Assembly: GCA_900318645.1 (NCBI GenBank)
Contig: ONLH01000019.1
Span: 1-56,177 of the forward strand
DNA length: 56,177 nucleotides
Direction of reading: 5' to 3'
From: an uncultured Prevotellaceae bacterium
GTDB lineage: Bacteria > Bacteroidota > Bacteroidia > Bacteroidales > Muribaculaceae
The position numbers were made by a program, and so were the translations under genes. This document shows positions 24,637-34,354 of the stretch, piece by piece. The notes under the pieces were generated by a model that made no database searches, was not told the DNA's origin, and saw nothing but the letters and a program-made list of their open reading frames with translations. The first letter of the stretch is position 1; each line of letters starts with the position of its first letter.

Positions 24637-24819
24637 AAGGTGCTGTGTCATAATTCATTCGTTGCAAATTAAGTCGCGCTTCGCGCGAGAAATTAAGCAA
24701 AAATTATTAATAAAATTAAATAAAAATGCTATCTTGTTTAATTTTTATATAAATTTTGTTTAATTTCTCGGCCGTCAGGCCGATTAAAAATCACGAGGCG
24801 AATTATGACACAGCTCCTT
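24637..24819. mobile_element. MITE-like element with 20-base terminal inverted repeats
   Basis: 183 bases bounded by AAGGTGCTGTGTCATAATTC and GAATTATGACACAGCTCCTT, which are complementary at 19 of 20 positions. Inside, CGAGAAATTAAGC and GTTTAATTTCTCG form a second stem around a very AT-rich centre. Each arm carries a different small GC hairpin (TCGCGC-TTC-GCGCGA and CGGCC-GTCA-GGCCG). It has no open frame and no clear target duplication. It fits a non-autonomous element, or a structured RNA between the ABC genes and recA. Confidence 0.7.
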
Positions 24820-24864
24820 GCCTAAATAATCAAAGTGTGCTTTTCATGGTATGTAGGGTAAGGT

Positions 24865-25971
24865 TCATGTGGTGGCTTGCAGCAGAGCGGCGATGGCGTC
24901 GGCGGTGTCGGGGTTGTCGATGAGGTACTGCTTGGCGGCCTCACGACCCTGGCCCAGGCGCATGTCCTGCCAGCTGAACCACGCGCCGCTCTTCTTGACG
25001 ATGCCGGCCTCGACGCCCATGTCCAGAATCTCGCTCTCGCGACAGATGCCCGTGCCGTAGATAACGTCAAACTCGGCCTTGCGGAAGGGTGGGGCGACCT
25101 TGTTCTTGACCACCTTGACGCGCGTCTGGGCACCCAGAACGCGTTCGCCGTCCTTGATGTGTGCCAGGCGGCGGATGTCGAGGCGCACGCTGCTGTAGAA
25201 CTTCAGCGCATTGCCGCCGGTCGTTGTCTCGGGGTTGCCGAACATCACGCCCAACTTCTCGCGCAGCTGGTTGATGAAGATGCAGCAGGTGCGGGTCTTG
25301 GAGATGGTGGCAGTGAGTTTCCTCAGCGCCTGGCTCATCAGGCGAGCCTGCAGGCCCATCTTGCTTTCGCCCATCTCGCCCTCGATTTCGGCCTTGGGGG
25401 TAAGGGCGGCGACGCTGTCGATGACGATGACGTCGATGGCGGCGCTGCGGATGAGTTGGTCGGCAATCTCCAGGGCCTGCTCGCCGTTGTCGGGTTGTGA
25501 GATCCACAGGTTGCGCGTGTTCACGCCGACGGCTTCGGCATAGGAGCGGTCAAAGGCGTGCTCGGCATCGATATAGGCAGCGATGCCGCCCATCTGCTGC
25601 GCCTGTGCGATGGCATGCAGCGCCAGCGTGGTCTTGCCTGACGACTCGGGGCCGTAAATCTCGACGATGCGTCCTCGGGGATAGCCTCCCACGCCCAGGG
25701 CGCGGTCCAGCCCGATGGAGCCGGTGGGGATGACGTCAACGTCCTCAACGCTCTCGTCGTTCATTCGCATGATTGCACAGGTCCCGAAGGCCTTCTCAAT
25801 CTTGGCCACCGCGTTCTGCATCACCTGAAGTTTCATGGGGTCTACCTCAACGGTGCGCGGAGTGTGGGGTGCACTCTCGGCTACTTGGTTGCTCACGATG
25901 TCGGGCGTGGCGATGCTCAATACCTGCTGCCCGTCAATCATCACTTCTTGTTTCAAAATCTGCTCAGTCAT
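24865..25971 (-). CDS. recA: RecA recombinase
   Basis: Forms ATP-dependent filaments on single-stranded DNA for homologous recombination and SOS induction. 368 residues: Walker [10 protein letters not shown] (107-115), [49 protein letters not shown] and the primary DNA-binding region that follows are all intact. Oddities: the N-terminus is roughly 35 residues longer than usual ([14 protein letters not shown] to VEVDPMK), the normally conserved FGKGSIM reads FGTCAIM, and the acidic C-terminal tail is missing (ends AALLQATT). A later start at Met46 (MKLQVMQ) would remove the extension. Transcribed alone. Confidence 0.97.
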   Translation of the reverse strand: MTEQILKQEVMIDGQQVLSIATPDIVSNQVAESAPHTPRTVEVDPMKLQVMQNAVAKIEKAFGTCAIMRMNDESVEDVDVIPTGSIGLDRALGVGGYPRGRIVEIYGPESSGKTTLALHAIAQAQQMGGIAAYIDAEHAFDRSYAEAVGVNTRNLWISQPDNGEQALEIADQLIRSAAIDVIVIDSVAALTPKAEIEGEMGESKMGLQARLMSQALRKLTATISKTRTCCIFINQLREKLGVMFGNPETTTGGNALKFYSSVRLDIRRLAHIKDGERVLGAQTRVKVVKNKVAPPFRKAEFDVIYGTGICRESEILDMGVEAGIVKKSGAWFSWQDMRLGQGREAAKQYLIDNPDTADAIAALLQATT

Positions 25972-26411
25972 AGTCGTTATAAGTTTTAAGTTGTTAGTTG
26001 TTAGTTTTAGTTTTTTTTAAGGACCTTAGGGTCTTTAAGGTCCTTAAAGTCTTTTAGGCCCTCGGGTGGCCTTGCGACCTTTTCACGCTGCAAAATAACA
26101 ACAACAGTGTGCAAGAATTTGGCATCATCAATAGAAAGAAAGTTAAATCAATTCAAGTCAAAATGTAGAGACGCAAAATTTTGCGTCTCCCGGGCAGTCG
26201 CGCCGCTTGACAATTCATAGTCTCTAGCAACGAGACGCAACATTTTGCGTACAGGTAACATAGAAAAGAGACATCCGCGCTCCGTTTGACAGGAGCGCGG
26301 ATGCCAATTCATGTAATCTTAGCGACTTAGCGACTTAGCGTCTTAGCGTGAGACCAAGGAAAGCGGATGTCTCACTCATCACTGAACTCTAATCAGCGAG
26401 CAACGCGAGCA
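25972..26411. repeat. repeat-rich intergenic region
   Basis: 440 bases without a gene. From left: degenerate AAGGACCTTAGGGTC/TTTAAGGTCCTT stretches (26020-26045), a perfect GACGC palindrome (26169-26190) and an eroded one (26232-26250), a 12-base perfect inverted repeat CATCCGCGCTCC/GGAGCGCGGATG (26272-26303), a TTAGCG-type half element (26318-26352), and AGCGAGCAACGCGAGCAT at the adhesin stop. The same order recurs at 30219-30509 beyond the next adhesin gene. Confidence 0.75.
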
Positions 26412-29400
26412 TTACCAACTGTGAGTCAACAGGTAGTTGATGAGGACTGTCACGTCGCTGATGGTGACTGAGCCACTCTGGTCACAATCGGCACCAGAGA
26501 CATTGACGTTTGTAGCGTCGTGGGTCAACAGGTAATTGATCAATGCTGTGACGTCACTGATGTTAACCGTGCCGTTGTTGTCAACGTCGCCACGCATCGC
26601 GGTAGGCTTGCTGATGACAACATTGGTGCCTGAAATTACCATACCGCCGCTTGACACCACAGTGCCCGCACTGTTGAAGTAGGCTCCTGCAGGTTCGGTG
26701 ATAGCAAGGCCATTGTTCAATGTGGCCTTCATGCGATAGATCGAAGCGTTGTTGGTACCCTTAGCTGTCAGCTTGGTCGTTGCTCCGCTCACGACCAGTT
26801 TGCTCGTGGTGCCGCTACCAAAGAGGCCGTAGTTAAGGCCCGAGATGTTGACTTTAGCTCCGCCACTGATGGTCAGCGTCTTGCCATCGCCCACGCGGCA
26901 ACCGGTTTTTTGTGTGCTGATGAAATTCACTTCTCCCGTTCCCGTTATTGAGGTCGACTCGCTGGCAACGAGTGAAGCAGAACTTCCTGATGTATCCCGG
27001 AGCGTGTTGGTCCCGATAACGTTGATCTTCAAGTCGCTGATTTGATTGATGATGTTAGCTGCCAAATCGGTTGACGTGGTGGAGACAATGGTGGCGTTGC
27101 TCAGTTTCAACGTGTTGGTGCCAGGGGTATAGGTCACCGTGCCGCTCACGCCGTCAATGACAGACAGGTTGTTGCAGTTCAGGCTTGTCACCATCACACC
27201 GTTGATCCACAAGTTGTAGAGCGTGGCGGTGTTCTCGATATAGACGGCGGGCACTGACGATACCGGACCGATGACGTCGGATGACAGCTGCACGTAGGCC
27301 GAACCGCTGTTCAGCGTTTTAGATGAGGTCACCTTGGCGAACCTGTCTGAGCCGTTGAATGTGTAGTACCACGGTCCCGCTGAGGTATAGGTCAGCGTCT
27401 GGCTGGCACCGGTCACGCCTTTCAGAATGTTGTTGGAAGGTTCTACATAGGTGTAGTTGCTGACGTCCGTCTTGCGGCGGAAGCGGTAGATGGTCCCCAC
27501 CGTGCCCTTGAGCAACATGCCCTCATAGCCCTTGATGCCCTTGTTGTTGTTCAAAAGGGTCTTGACCAGCGAACTATGGGGCCTGCTGTAGTCTGTGGCG
27601 ATATAGAACTCGCCGGTGGCGGGCAGCAGTATATTATCATCGACAGGAACCGAGATGGGGGTCCACTGGGTGGTGGGTTTTACCCATGGCAACAGCTTCT
27701 TGGGCGCAGTAGTGGGTGACGAGGAATAAGTGTTTGTCTTCATCTTGGAGTAGAAATCGTAGAATTGGTTGAGAGGCACATAGCATGCAAATCCTTCAAC
27801 GCTGGAGGGATAGAAATCCCTGCCAAACGTGGTGGCTTCGGTCCTGTTCACGAATATGCTTTGCAGACCGGTGCAATTGACAAATGCTGAGGCGCCGATG
27901 TTGGTCACCGTCGCAGGCAATGAAATCTCTCCAGTCAATGCCTTGCAGTTGATGAATGAGGAGACGCCAATGCTTTCAAGACGGCTACCCATATTGAACG
28001 AACTCAGTGCCGTGCAGTCTTCGAACGCATCCTTGCCGATACTCACCAGGTTGTGGAAGTTTACCGTCGTCAGCGACAAACATGTCGAGAAGGCCTCTTC
28101 GCCAATCGTTTTCAAGCAGTCACCACCATAAATTTGTTTCAGGCTGGTAAAGACATAGAATGCTCTATAATCAATCTCGGTAATTGCGAAGTCATTAAAA
28201 TTGTCGGAGTAATACCGCATGGGAATATCTATCGTTCCGCTGTAGGTGTCCGACATTTCGCCGCGAACGATTTTCACTTGACCATTCATCGTGAGGTAGG
28301 TGACCGCCGGGTCGGTATAAGAGCCTACACTGGTCACGGTATAATACAGCCTTGTGTTGCTCGCATCGTCAAGCTTGGACAGGTCATAGGCTTTGCCGTC
28401 GATGCCCCCAGTGAAGGCGCTGGACCAAGTCGAATTGCTGGAATAGTTACTCCTGCTTTGGTAGGGAACGCTCAGTACGCACCCGCTTTTCAGTCCATTG
28501 AATGACACTCCCGAGGTGGGAGTGGGCTTATTGTAGTAGAGATGTTCAAGATAGCTCATATAGCAGAACGCATAGCTGCCAACCGACGTTACTGAACTGG
28601 GAATGAGCAGACTTGTGATAATGGCATCATAGAATGCATAATTGCCAATCGTCGTGACGCCATAGGGAATCTTCAGCATATCGGTCGCGGTGCAACCGGC
28701 AAAGCACCAAGGCTTGATGGTCCTAGTGATGCCGTAGAAGCCGCCGTTGCCCACTCTGGTGTTGGCAGCGCCCACCTGGTAGATGGTCTCGTAGTCCTGG
28801 CTGCACAGCCAGCCGGCAAAGGTCTCAAAGAGCGTGTTATTGCTGCTGACACCGAAGTTCTCCAGGTTGCTGCACATGGCAAAGGCTCCATCTCCATAGT
28901 CAGTCAACGACTGCGGGATATATTGATAGGAGACAGCGGTGCGGGCAAAGCAGCGCTCGCCCAGCTTCTTTGTACCATAGCTCTCGTTGCCCTTGAGGTA
29001 CAGGTTGACGGTAGCAAGGTTGGAACAATTGTAGAAGGCAAAGTTGTCAATTTCCTGGGCCGAGATATTGACCTCGGTCAGTGCGTGGCAGCTGTTGAAG
29101 GCATAAGCGCCTACCTTCTTGAGACGGAAGTATGAGCCCAGGTCGCTGCGGCCAATCGTTTTCAAGGTCGAGTGGCCATAGGCAGCATAGGGGGCAATTT
29201 CGGTCCAGTTACAAAAGATGTAAGAGCCGCCACCGTAGGTGCTGTTGGTATAGTCATTGACCGAAGAGGCCATAGGCAGATAGGTCACACCTGACGAGAT
29301 GCCCACCAGCGTGACGTCGACGTTGTTGCTCGTTGTAGCGGGACTGGTGATGACATAGCACATGTTGTTCTCGACAAAGTCGTTGGCCTTGGTGCCGCTA

Positions 29401-29954
29401 TAGGAGACCGAGCCGTCGCTGTCGGCATTCTTCCATGCGGTCACAGCATTGTAGCTGCTGGCGTTGGTCTGTATCGCCGTGACGATCTCACACGTCTTCA
29501 TGCCCGACAAGGCATAGGTTGACAGCGTGGGCGGTGTCGGTGCTGCCACACCCATCTGGGTCATCGACGAGCAATTCTGGAAGGCATAGTTGCCGATGTA
29601 CGTCAGCGTGCTGGGCAAGAACACATACTTCAAGCCCGTGCAGCCTGCGAAGGCATAGGGGTCGATCTCCTCCACTCCCCAGCCCAGGCGCACACGCTGC
29701 AGCGTAGTCACGTTCTGGAAGGCATTGTTGCTGATTGCGGTCACGCGATATTCCCTGCCGTTGTAGGTCACTCGGCCAGGAATCGTGATGTCGGTCAAGC
29801 CATCATAGCCGCCATAATAGGGGCTATCGCGCACCCAGCAGGTGCCGTCGTCGGCCTGTTCGTCGGGCTGATAATAAATGTTGCCCACCTTGAAATAAGC
29901 ACTGGCGTACATTGTCACCAACGCAAATGATAGCGTGAGTAGAATCTTTTTCAT
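26412..29954 (-). CDS. BspA-like leucine-rich-repeat adhesin with dockerin C-terminus
   Basis: 1180-residue exported protein. Signal peptide 1-19 (ends YASA). Residues about 45-780 contain LRR_5/BspA-type repeats of the form ITAISNNAFQNVTTLQRV, IGNYAFQNCSSM and IGKDAFEDCTALSSF, interspersed with non-repeat inserts. Residues about 910-1105 form a beta-helix-like domain beginning YNLWINGVMVTSLNC that is shared with the next adhesin. The end carries two dockerin-like EF-hands (GDVDNNGTVNISDVTALIN, DCDQSGSVTISDVTVLIN) and finishes LLTHSW. BspA proteins bind host or microbial surfaces; that function is inferred here. It has its own promoter, with paired direct repeats upstream. Confidence 0.88.
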   Translation of the reverse strand: MKKILLTLSFALVTMYASAYFKVGNIYYQPDEQADDGTCWVRDSPYYGGYDGLTDITIPGRVTYNGREYRVTAISNNAFQNVTTLQRVRLGWGVEEIDPYAFAGCTGLKYVFLPSTLTYIGNYAFQNCSSMTQMGVAAPTPPTLSTYALSGMKTCEIVTAIQTNASSYNAVTAWKNADSDGSVSYSGTKANDFVENNMCYVITSPATTSNNVDVTLVGISSGVTYLPMASSVNDYTNSTYGGGSYIFCNWTEIAPYAAYGHSTLKTIGRSDLGSYFRLKKVGAYAFNSCHALTEVNISAQEIDNFAFYNCSNLATVNLYLKGNESYGTKKLGERCFARTAVSYQYIPQSLTDYGDGAFAMCSNLENFGVSSNNTLFETFAGWLCSQDYETIYQVGAANTRVGNGGFYGITRTIKPWCFAGCTATDMLKIPYGVTTIGNYAFYDAIITSLLIPSSVTSVGSYAFCYMSYLEHLYYNKPTPTSGVSFNGLKSGCVLSVPYQSRSNYSSNSTWSSAFTGGIDGKAYDLSKLDDASNTRLYYTVTSVGSYTDPAVTYLTMNGQVKIVRGEMSDTYSGTIDIPMRYYSDNFNDFAITEIDYRAFYVFTSLKQIYGGDCLKTIGEEAFSTCLSLTTVNFHNLVSIGKDAFEDCTALSSFNMGSRLESIGVSSFINCKALTGEISLPATVTNIGASAFVNCTGLQSIFVNRTEATTFGRDFYPSSVEGFACYVPLNQFYDFYSKMKTNTYSSSPTTAPKKLLPWVKPTTQWTPISVPVDDNILLPATGEFYIATDYSRPHSSLVKTLLNNNKGIKGYEGMLLKGTVGTIYRFRRKTDVSNYTYVEPSNNILKGVTGASQTLTYTSAGPWYYTFNGSDRFAKVTSSKTLNSGSAYVQLSSDVIGPVSSVPAVYIENTATLYNLWINGVMVTSLNCNNLSVIDGVSGTVTYTPGTNTLKLSNATIVSTTSTDLAANIINQISDLKINVIGTNTLRDTSGSSASLVASESTSITGTGEVNFISTQKTGCRVGDGKTLTISGGAKVNISGLNYGLFGSGTTSKLVVSGATTKLTAKGTNNASIYRMKATLNNGLAITEPAGAYFNSAGTVVSSGGMVISGTNVVISKPTAMRGDVDNNGTVNISDVTALINYLLTHDATNVNVSGADCDQSGSVTISDVTVLINYLLTHSW

Positions 29955-30002
29955 AGCTCAATACGATTTAAAAGTTAATAAAAAGTGTTGTTTTCGATAT
30001 CG

Positions 30003-30010
30003 CAAATTTA
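30003..30010 (-). promoter_or_regulatory. Bacteroidetes -7 box (LRR adhesin)
   Basis: Minus strand TAAATTTG, 48 bases before the start codon. The identical box sits at the equivalent position before the second adhesin. Confidence 0.55.
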
Positions 30011-30032
30011 CAATATTGTTATTGAATACAAT

Positions 30033-30072
30033 GAACATTTTTAGTCAAAATTCTGAACATTTTTGACCAAAA
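30033..30072 (-). promoter_or_regulatory. paired direct repeats, candidate activator operator (LRR adhesin)
   Basis: Two copies of GAACATTTTTxRxCAAAA (30033-30050 and 30055-30072) repeat with a 22-base period, two helical turns, just upstream of the -7 box. The spacing and position are typical of AraC-type activator sites. The same pair exists before the second adhesin. Confidence 0.55.
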
Positions 30073-30509
30073 CAACGAGAAAGGCTATTTTCTTTCACAA
30101 ATCAGTAAAAATAATGCCATTTCCGCATTTCCGGCATGAATGCATGTCAACTCCCCTAAATTAGAGCGGGCTGGGGGGCGTTGAAAGGTGTCTCGGCTGG
30201 GGCGTTGATGGGTGTCAATGTAGAGACGCAAAATCTTGCGTCTCCCGGTCAGTCGCGCCGCGTGTCAATTTATTGTCACCGGTAGCGAGACGCAAAATTT
30301 TGCGTCTCTACAGGGCTGTCGCGCCACATGTCAATTCATAGTCTCTACAGGTATCATAGAAAAGAGACATCTGCGCTCCGTTTGACAGGAGCGCGGATGC
30401 CTATTCATGAAATCTTAGCGACTTAGCGTCTTAGCGTGAGACCAAGGAAAGCGGATGCCTCACTAATCTCTAACCACTAATCTCTAATCAGTGGGCATCG
30501 CCCACTTAG

Positions 30510-33500
30510 TTACCAAGAGCCTGATAGCAGATAGTTGATGAGAGCAGTCACGTCGCCAATCTTGATCTCGCCGTTCTGGTCGCAGTCGGCAGCCTGCGGG
30601 TTGATAGCCGACTCATCACCGCTGAACAGATAGCTGATCAGGGCAGTCACGTCGCCAATCTTCACCTCGCCGTTGTTGTCAACGTCACCACGGATGAAGG
30701 AGGGCTCGATGGGAATGCCAGTGACGACAACATCTTGACCACCCACAGTTATACCGTTTAATACCACATCTCCTCGAGTGGATAGCCAGAAGGCTCCGGC
30801 TGGCTCGGTGATGTAGCCAGATAGGTAGTTTTTGGCCTGCAAGGATACATTAGTGCCGTTGGATGTCAATACTCCAGTACCGATTACACTCACGCCATTG
30901 GCGGCGGCCGTGCCAATATTTCGACATGTCACATCGACATTTGCACCGTCACGGACGACGATATCCCTTGCTGCGAGACCCACGGCTTGCGCTGAGGCAT
31001 TGCGGTTACTAACCAGCAGGGTTCCAGTGCCATCAAATACCACACGTCCCGTTGAATAGATTGTTGCTGTATTGCAGTTCGATTGTACTCTTGTTTGTTG
31101 TAACACTTTGATTATCAGTGTTTTCATACCACTGGCGATAGCAGGGTTTGTGGAGGTTGCAGTTCCCACTGTTCCACCGCTCAAGTAGAGCGTACCATTA
31201 TTGTAAGAGGCAAAACCATTGCCATTGCCCAGGATGTCAAACTTGTTGAGGCTGGTCACACGGGTGCCACCTATCCACAGATCGTACTTCTCGCCGCCGA
31301 CATGAACCACGCAGGTGTCGATAAAGTCCTCGACTTGGGCTGTGATGTAATAGGTCTCGCCTAATGTGTTACTAAGATTGGTCAAGGTCACCAGACCGTT
31401 CTCATCGACCGAGAGGTAGCTTGGCGAGCTGGAGGTCCATACCACGTCGCCCTCGGCATACTCGGGATAGATTGCGGCCTGCAGTTGCAGTTGACCCACC
31501 TCGGGATCAAGCGTCACTTCTTCGGGCGTGATGATGACGCCCTCGACAGGACGTTTGTCAACGACAACAGACATATCGGCTAAAGTGTGGTCGCCATCCT
31601 TGAAGATAAAGCGGTATTTGCCATCGTTGTCGGCTGTCGCGTCATAAGCACTGATTGTGAAGGTCTTATTCTGGGCGTTGACGGTCACTGTCGGTGGGGT
31701 GGGGTCGGATAAGGAGCCTGTATAACCGGCGTACTCCACGGTCACGTTGGAGATGTCGGCAACGGCGGGCATTACAACGATGGCCTGTGTGACTGAACAG
31801 CCTTTCGTCACATGATGCTCGTATGGAACACTGGTGGACAGTTTAAATTTCCAGGGGTTCCAGGTGCCGTCCTCGTTGGCTACCACAAAATAAAGATCGG
31901 AGGTGTATCCTGCAAGGTAGGCACGGATGCTAACATTTCCATAATACTCATTGTCCCTGTTGGCCTTGAGTTTGGCATACACTGTCTTGTAGTATTGGCC
32001 TGACACAAGTGACTGGGTGCAGGCAGCATCGGCATAGAGGGTTCCACACTCGTTATCCCAATAGGTGCCGGTGCTACCGGATGGCTTGGAAATGGACATG
32101 CCGCTACCCAATACACCATTGAAGTTGGTGGCGTTGGAGGGCACTGGCGACAGGGTGAGTTTCACGACGGTGTTCTTCAGGCAGCAATAGCCAAGTTCAT
32201 CAGGAATCAGTGTCGCGCCATTCATGGGCGTTGCGGTCATTGAGATACCCGTGTAATTCACCGATGTGCCGCCCGAGATAGAGGAATAGAGCACCTGGGT
32301 GCCCGGAGCATGGGTAGCGGTCTCCTTGAAGCGGGTATAGACATAATAGACTTGGTCATAATTGGCCTGGCAGAGCTGCAAGAGCCCGATACTGCTACGG
32401 CTCATGGCGTTGGCCCAGTCGGCTTCGGTCAAGGCATCGACTGCCTTTGGGGTGGTCATCACGATATACTCCTGAGTGGGGTAGGCCGAGACATACACAT
32501 ACCGGGTCGATGATCCGCTGGGTGTACTGATCTGTAGGGTGGGTCGATTAGGCTCATTGTTGTTCTGCTTGACCACGACAGGTAACTCGTTGCTGTAAAC
32601 GGCACCCTGGTGAGAACTGTAGAAAACCATTGCCTTTATCTTGTAGCCCACGTCGGCTGCAGTGGGTATGTAGGTGTCACCCGTTCCCACTTTTGTTATG
32701 TTACCGGTGTTATTGACGCGATACCATTCAACGGTGCGCACAGGTTGCGGGTTGGGAAAATAGGTCACCGGGTTGTTGGTGGGATTATGAAGCACATAAT
32801 CGGCCAGGAGTTGGGGCTCGACGAACTTGACATGCTCGCCCTTGTAGGCTGCCACCGGGCGGGTCTGGTAGTAACCGTTGTATTCGGCCTGCAGCGTCTC
32901 GTCCATGTTCACTCCGGCCTCGGTGATCGAGACGCCCTTGATGGTTACACGTCCTGGAGTAGCCGTCGTGTTGGTCGATGGACCGCTGCCGGCATAGACG
33001 ACAAAGTAGCGCTGATCGCTCGAGATGTCAAAACGATTGATGTCCGTCAACATGGAATAATCCTGATTGAAGCGGTCGTTGAAGGGCTGGTACATGCGGA
33101 TTCCGCCCTGGGCATAGAAAGGACAATTGGGCGAATAGGCATCATAGATGCTATAGGGATTGTTCTCAATACTCAGTTCAGCCATTGACTCGACAGCTCG
33201 GCAGTTACTGCGGCGCGCCACGGCATAGAGGTATCGATTGGCAATCCGGATATTGGCATCGCCGTGGATGCCGCTATAGTCGCCATTGGCAAAGACCTGA
33301 CTGCGGGTGCTATAGCCATTGAAAATAAGAAAACCGCTCATACCAGTTGAACCGGCAGGCTTGTCCCTTCCGTAGATGCCATGGGCTTTGGTGCCGCCAT
33401 AGGCATAGAAATAGGTGTTCATGGCTCTGAGGTAAGTTACCTCGATACCATTGCCAACGCTGGTGACAGAAATTGAACTCTCGTTGGCCTCAAGCCAGAC

Positions 33501-34238
33501 GACATCGATACCGGCATACCTATCGTCATTGTAGGCATTAATACTGGCACCGGAGTCAAGGTAAAGTGAAGAGCATTCAATGGCTTTGCGCTGACCATAG
33601 ACGTTGAGCGTGGCTCCGTTCATAGTCAGAGTACCGTAGTCGTCGGTGCCGGTGCCGCTGTAGATGTGGATACCATCCTGGTCGGAGCTGATGTTGACCA
33701 CCGTGTTACTGCCCGTAATATTTACCTTTCCTTTACCTCCGATACCCCAGCCATCGGTGGTCTGGCATTCAACGGTACCACTATTGATATTAACAGTCGC
33801 ATTGTCTATTATCGAGATTGCATGTGCCCAGTCGCCGTCGCGACCATGGAATGCTGCTGTGCCAGTGTAGTTGTCGATTAACAATTCGCCGCCACGAATG
33901 TAGGCGCCAAAGTTCCTGCCGGTACTCAGCAGGTTACCGGTACCCCTGATTTCCAGGCTTGCGACATCGATAGCTCCCAAATTCTTCTTGTCCTGGTCCA
34001 CAGTGAGGGTGTAATCACCGTTGAGGACGAGCGTCAACTTATAGTTAATACCCGAAATTTCACGCAGGTAGTAATCCTGATTAACGATAAGTGTCGTGTT
34101 ACCGCCCAGCGCGATTCTGGTGTCGGTGAGCGAACCGACAGACACGGTTCCCGAGATTGTCTGCGTGGCATGGGCCACACTCGGGCAGAGTGACACAAAG
34201 GCCACTGCCATCAATAGGGTTAGTAAAATCTTTTTCAT
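30510..34238 (-). CDS. large adhesin with beta-helix, Ig-like and dockerin domains
   Basis: 1242-residue exported protein. Signal peptide 1-24 (ends VAHA). Residues about 30-330 are Gly/Asn-rich short beta-strand repeats of pectin-lyase or carbohydrate-binding type (LEIRGTGNLLSTGRNFGAYI, INITGSN-like turns). The middle (about 430-900) is made of Ig-like modules, followed by a BIG2 domain (ITPEEVTLDPEVGQLQLQAA, VVWTSSSPSYLSVDENGLV). About 985-1170 is the YDLWIGGTRVTSLN domain shared with the previous gene. Two dockerin-like EF-hands end the protein, finishing LLSGSW. It likely acts at the cell surface. The 5' and 3' flanks are duplicated from or into the neighbouring cassette. Confidence 0.85.
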   Translation of the reverse strand: MKKILLTLLMAVAFVSLCPSVAHATQTISGTVSVGSLTDTRIALGGNTTLIVNQDYYLREISGINYKLTLVLNGDYTLTVDQDKKNLGAIDVASLEIRGTGNLLSTGRNFGAYIRGGELLIDNYTGTAAFHGRDGDWAHAISIIDNATVNINSGTVECQTTDGWGIGGKGKVNITGSNTVVNISSDQDGIHIYSGTGTDDYGTLTMNGATLNVYGQRKAIECSSLYLDSGASINAYNDDRYAGIDVVWLEANESSISVTSVGNGIEVTYLRAMNTYFYAYGGTKAHGIYGRDKPAGSTGMSGFLIFNGYSTRSQVFANGDYSGIHGDANIRIANRYLYAVARRSNCRAVESMAELSIENNPYSIYDAYSPNCPFYAQGGIRMYQPFNDRFNQDYSMLTDINRFDISSDQRYFVVYAGSGPSTNTTATPGRVTIKGVSITEAGVNMDETLQAEYNGYYQTRPVAAYKGEHVKFVEPQLLADYVLHNPTNNPVTYFPNPQPVRTVEWYRVNNTGNITKVGTGDTYIPTAADVGYKIKAMVFYSSHQGAVYSNELPVVVKQNNNEPNRPTLQISTPSGSSTRYVYVSAYPTQEYIVMTTPKAVDALTEADWANAMSRSSIGLLQLCQANYDQVYYVYTRFKETATHAPGTQVLYSSISGGTSVNYTGISMTATPMNGATLIPDELGYCCLKNTVVKLTLSPVPSNATNFNGVLGSGMSISKPSGSTGTYWDNECGTLYADAACTQSLVSGQYYKTVYAKLKANRDNEYYGNVSIRAYLAGYTSDLYFVVANEDGTWNPWKFKLSTSVPYEHHVTKGCSVTQAIVVMPAVADISNVTVEYAGYTGSLSDPTPPTVTVNAQNKTFTISAYDATADNDGKYRFIFKDGDHTLADMSVVVDKRPVEGVIITPEEVTLDPEVGQLQLQAAIYPEYAEGDVVWTSSSPSYLSVDENGLVTLTNLSNTLGETYYITAQVEDFIDTCVVHVGGEKYDLWIGGTRVTSLNKFDILGNGNGFASYNNGTLYLSGGTVGTATSTNPAIASGMKTLIIKVLQQTRVQSNCNTATIYSTGRVVFDGTGTLLVSNRNASAQAVGLAARDIVVRDGANVDVTCRNIGTAAANGVSVIGTGVLTSNGTNVSLQAKNYLSGYITEPAGAFWLSTRGDVVLNGITVGGQDVVVTGIPIEPSFIRGDVDNNGEVKIGDVTALISYLFSGDESAINPQAADCDQNGEIKIGDVTALINYLLSGSW

Positions 34239-34284
34239 AACTCATGGGATTTTAAAGTTAATAAAAATTGTTGTTTTGATATCG

Positions 34285-34292
34285 CAAATTTA
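34285..34292 (-). promoter_or_regulatory. Bacteroidetes -7 box (beta-helix adhesin)
   Basis: Minus strand TAAATTTG, 46 bases before the start codon, in the region conserved with the LRR adhesin promoter. Confidence 0.55.
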
Positions 34293-34314
34293 CAACATTA
34301 TTATTGAATACAAT

Positions 34315-34354
34315 GAACATTTTTAGTCAAATAACTGAACATTTTTGACCAAAA
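34315..34354 (-). promoter_or_regulatory. paired direct repeats, candidate activator operator (beta-helix adhesin)
   Basis: GAACATTTTTAGTCAAAT at 34315-34332 and GAACATTTTTGACCAAAA at 34337-34354, period 22 bases. Same arrangement and distance to the -7 box as at 30033-30072. Confidence 0.55.

Larger units (their letters stand above)
29955..30509. repeat. adhesin 5' region plus repeat block
   Basis: 555 bases. 29955-30145 is the upstream region of the 1180-residue adhesin and matches 34239-34425 closely. Next come a degenerate DUF559-linked palindrome (30151-30184), two GACGC palindromes (30223-30244, 30287-30308), the CATCTGCGCTCC/GGAGCGCGGATG stem (30369-30400), a TTAGCG element (30415-30441) and low-complexity CTAATCTCTAACC. 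No gene. Confidence 0.8.
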
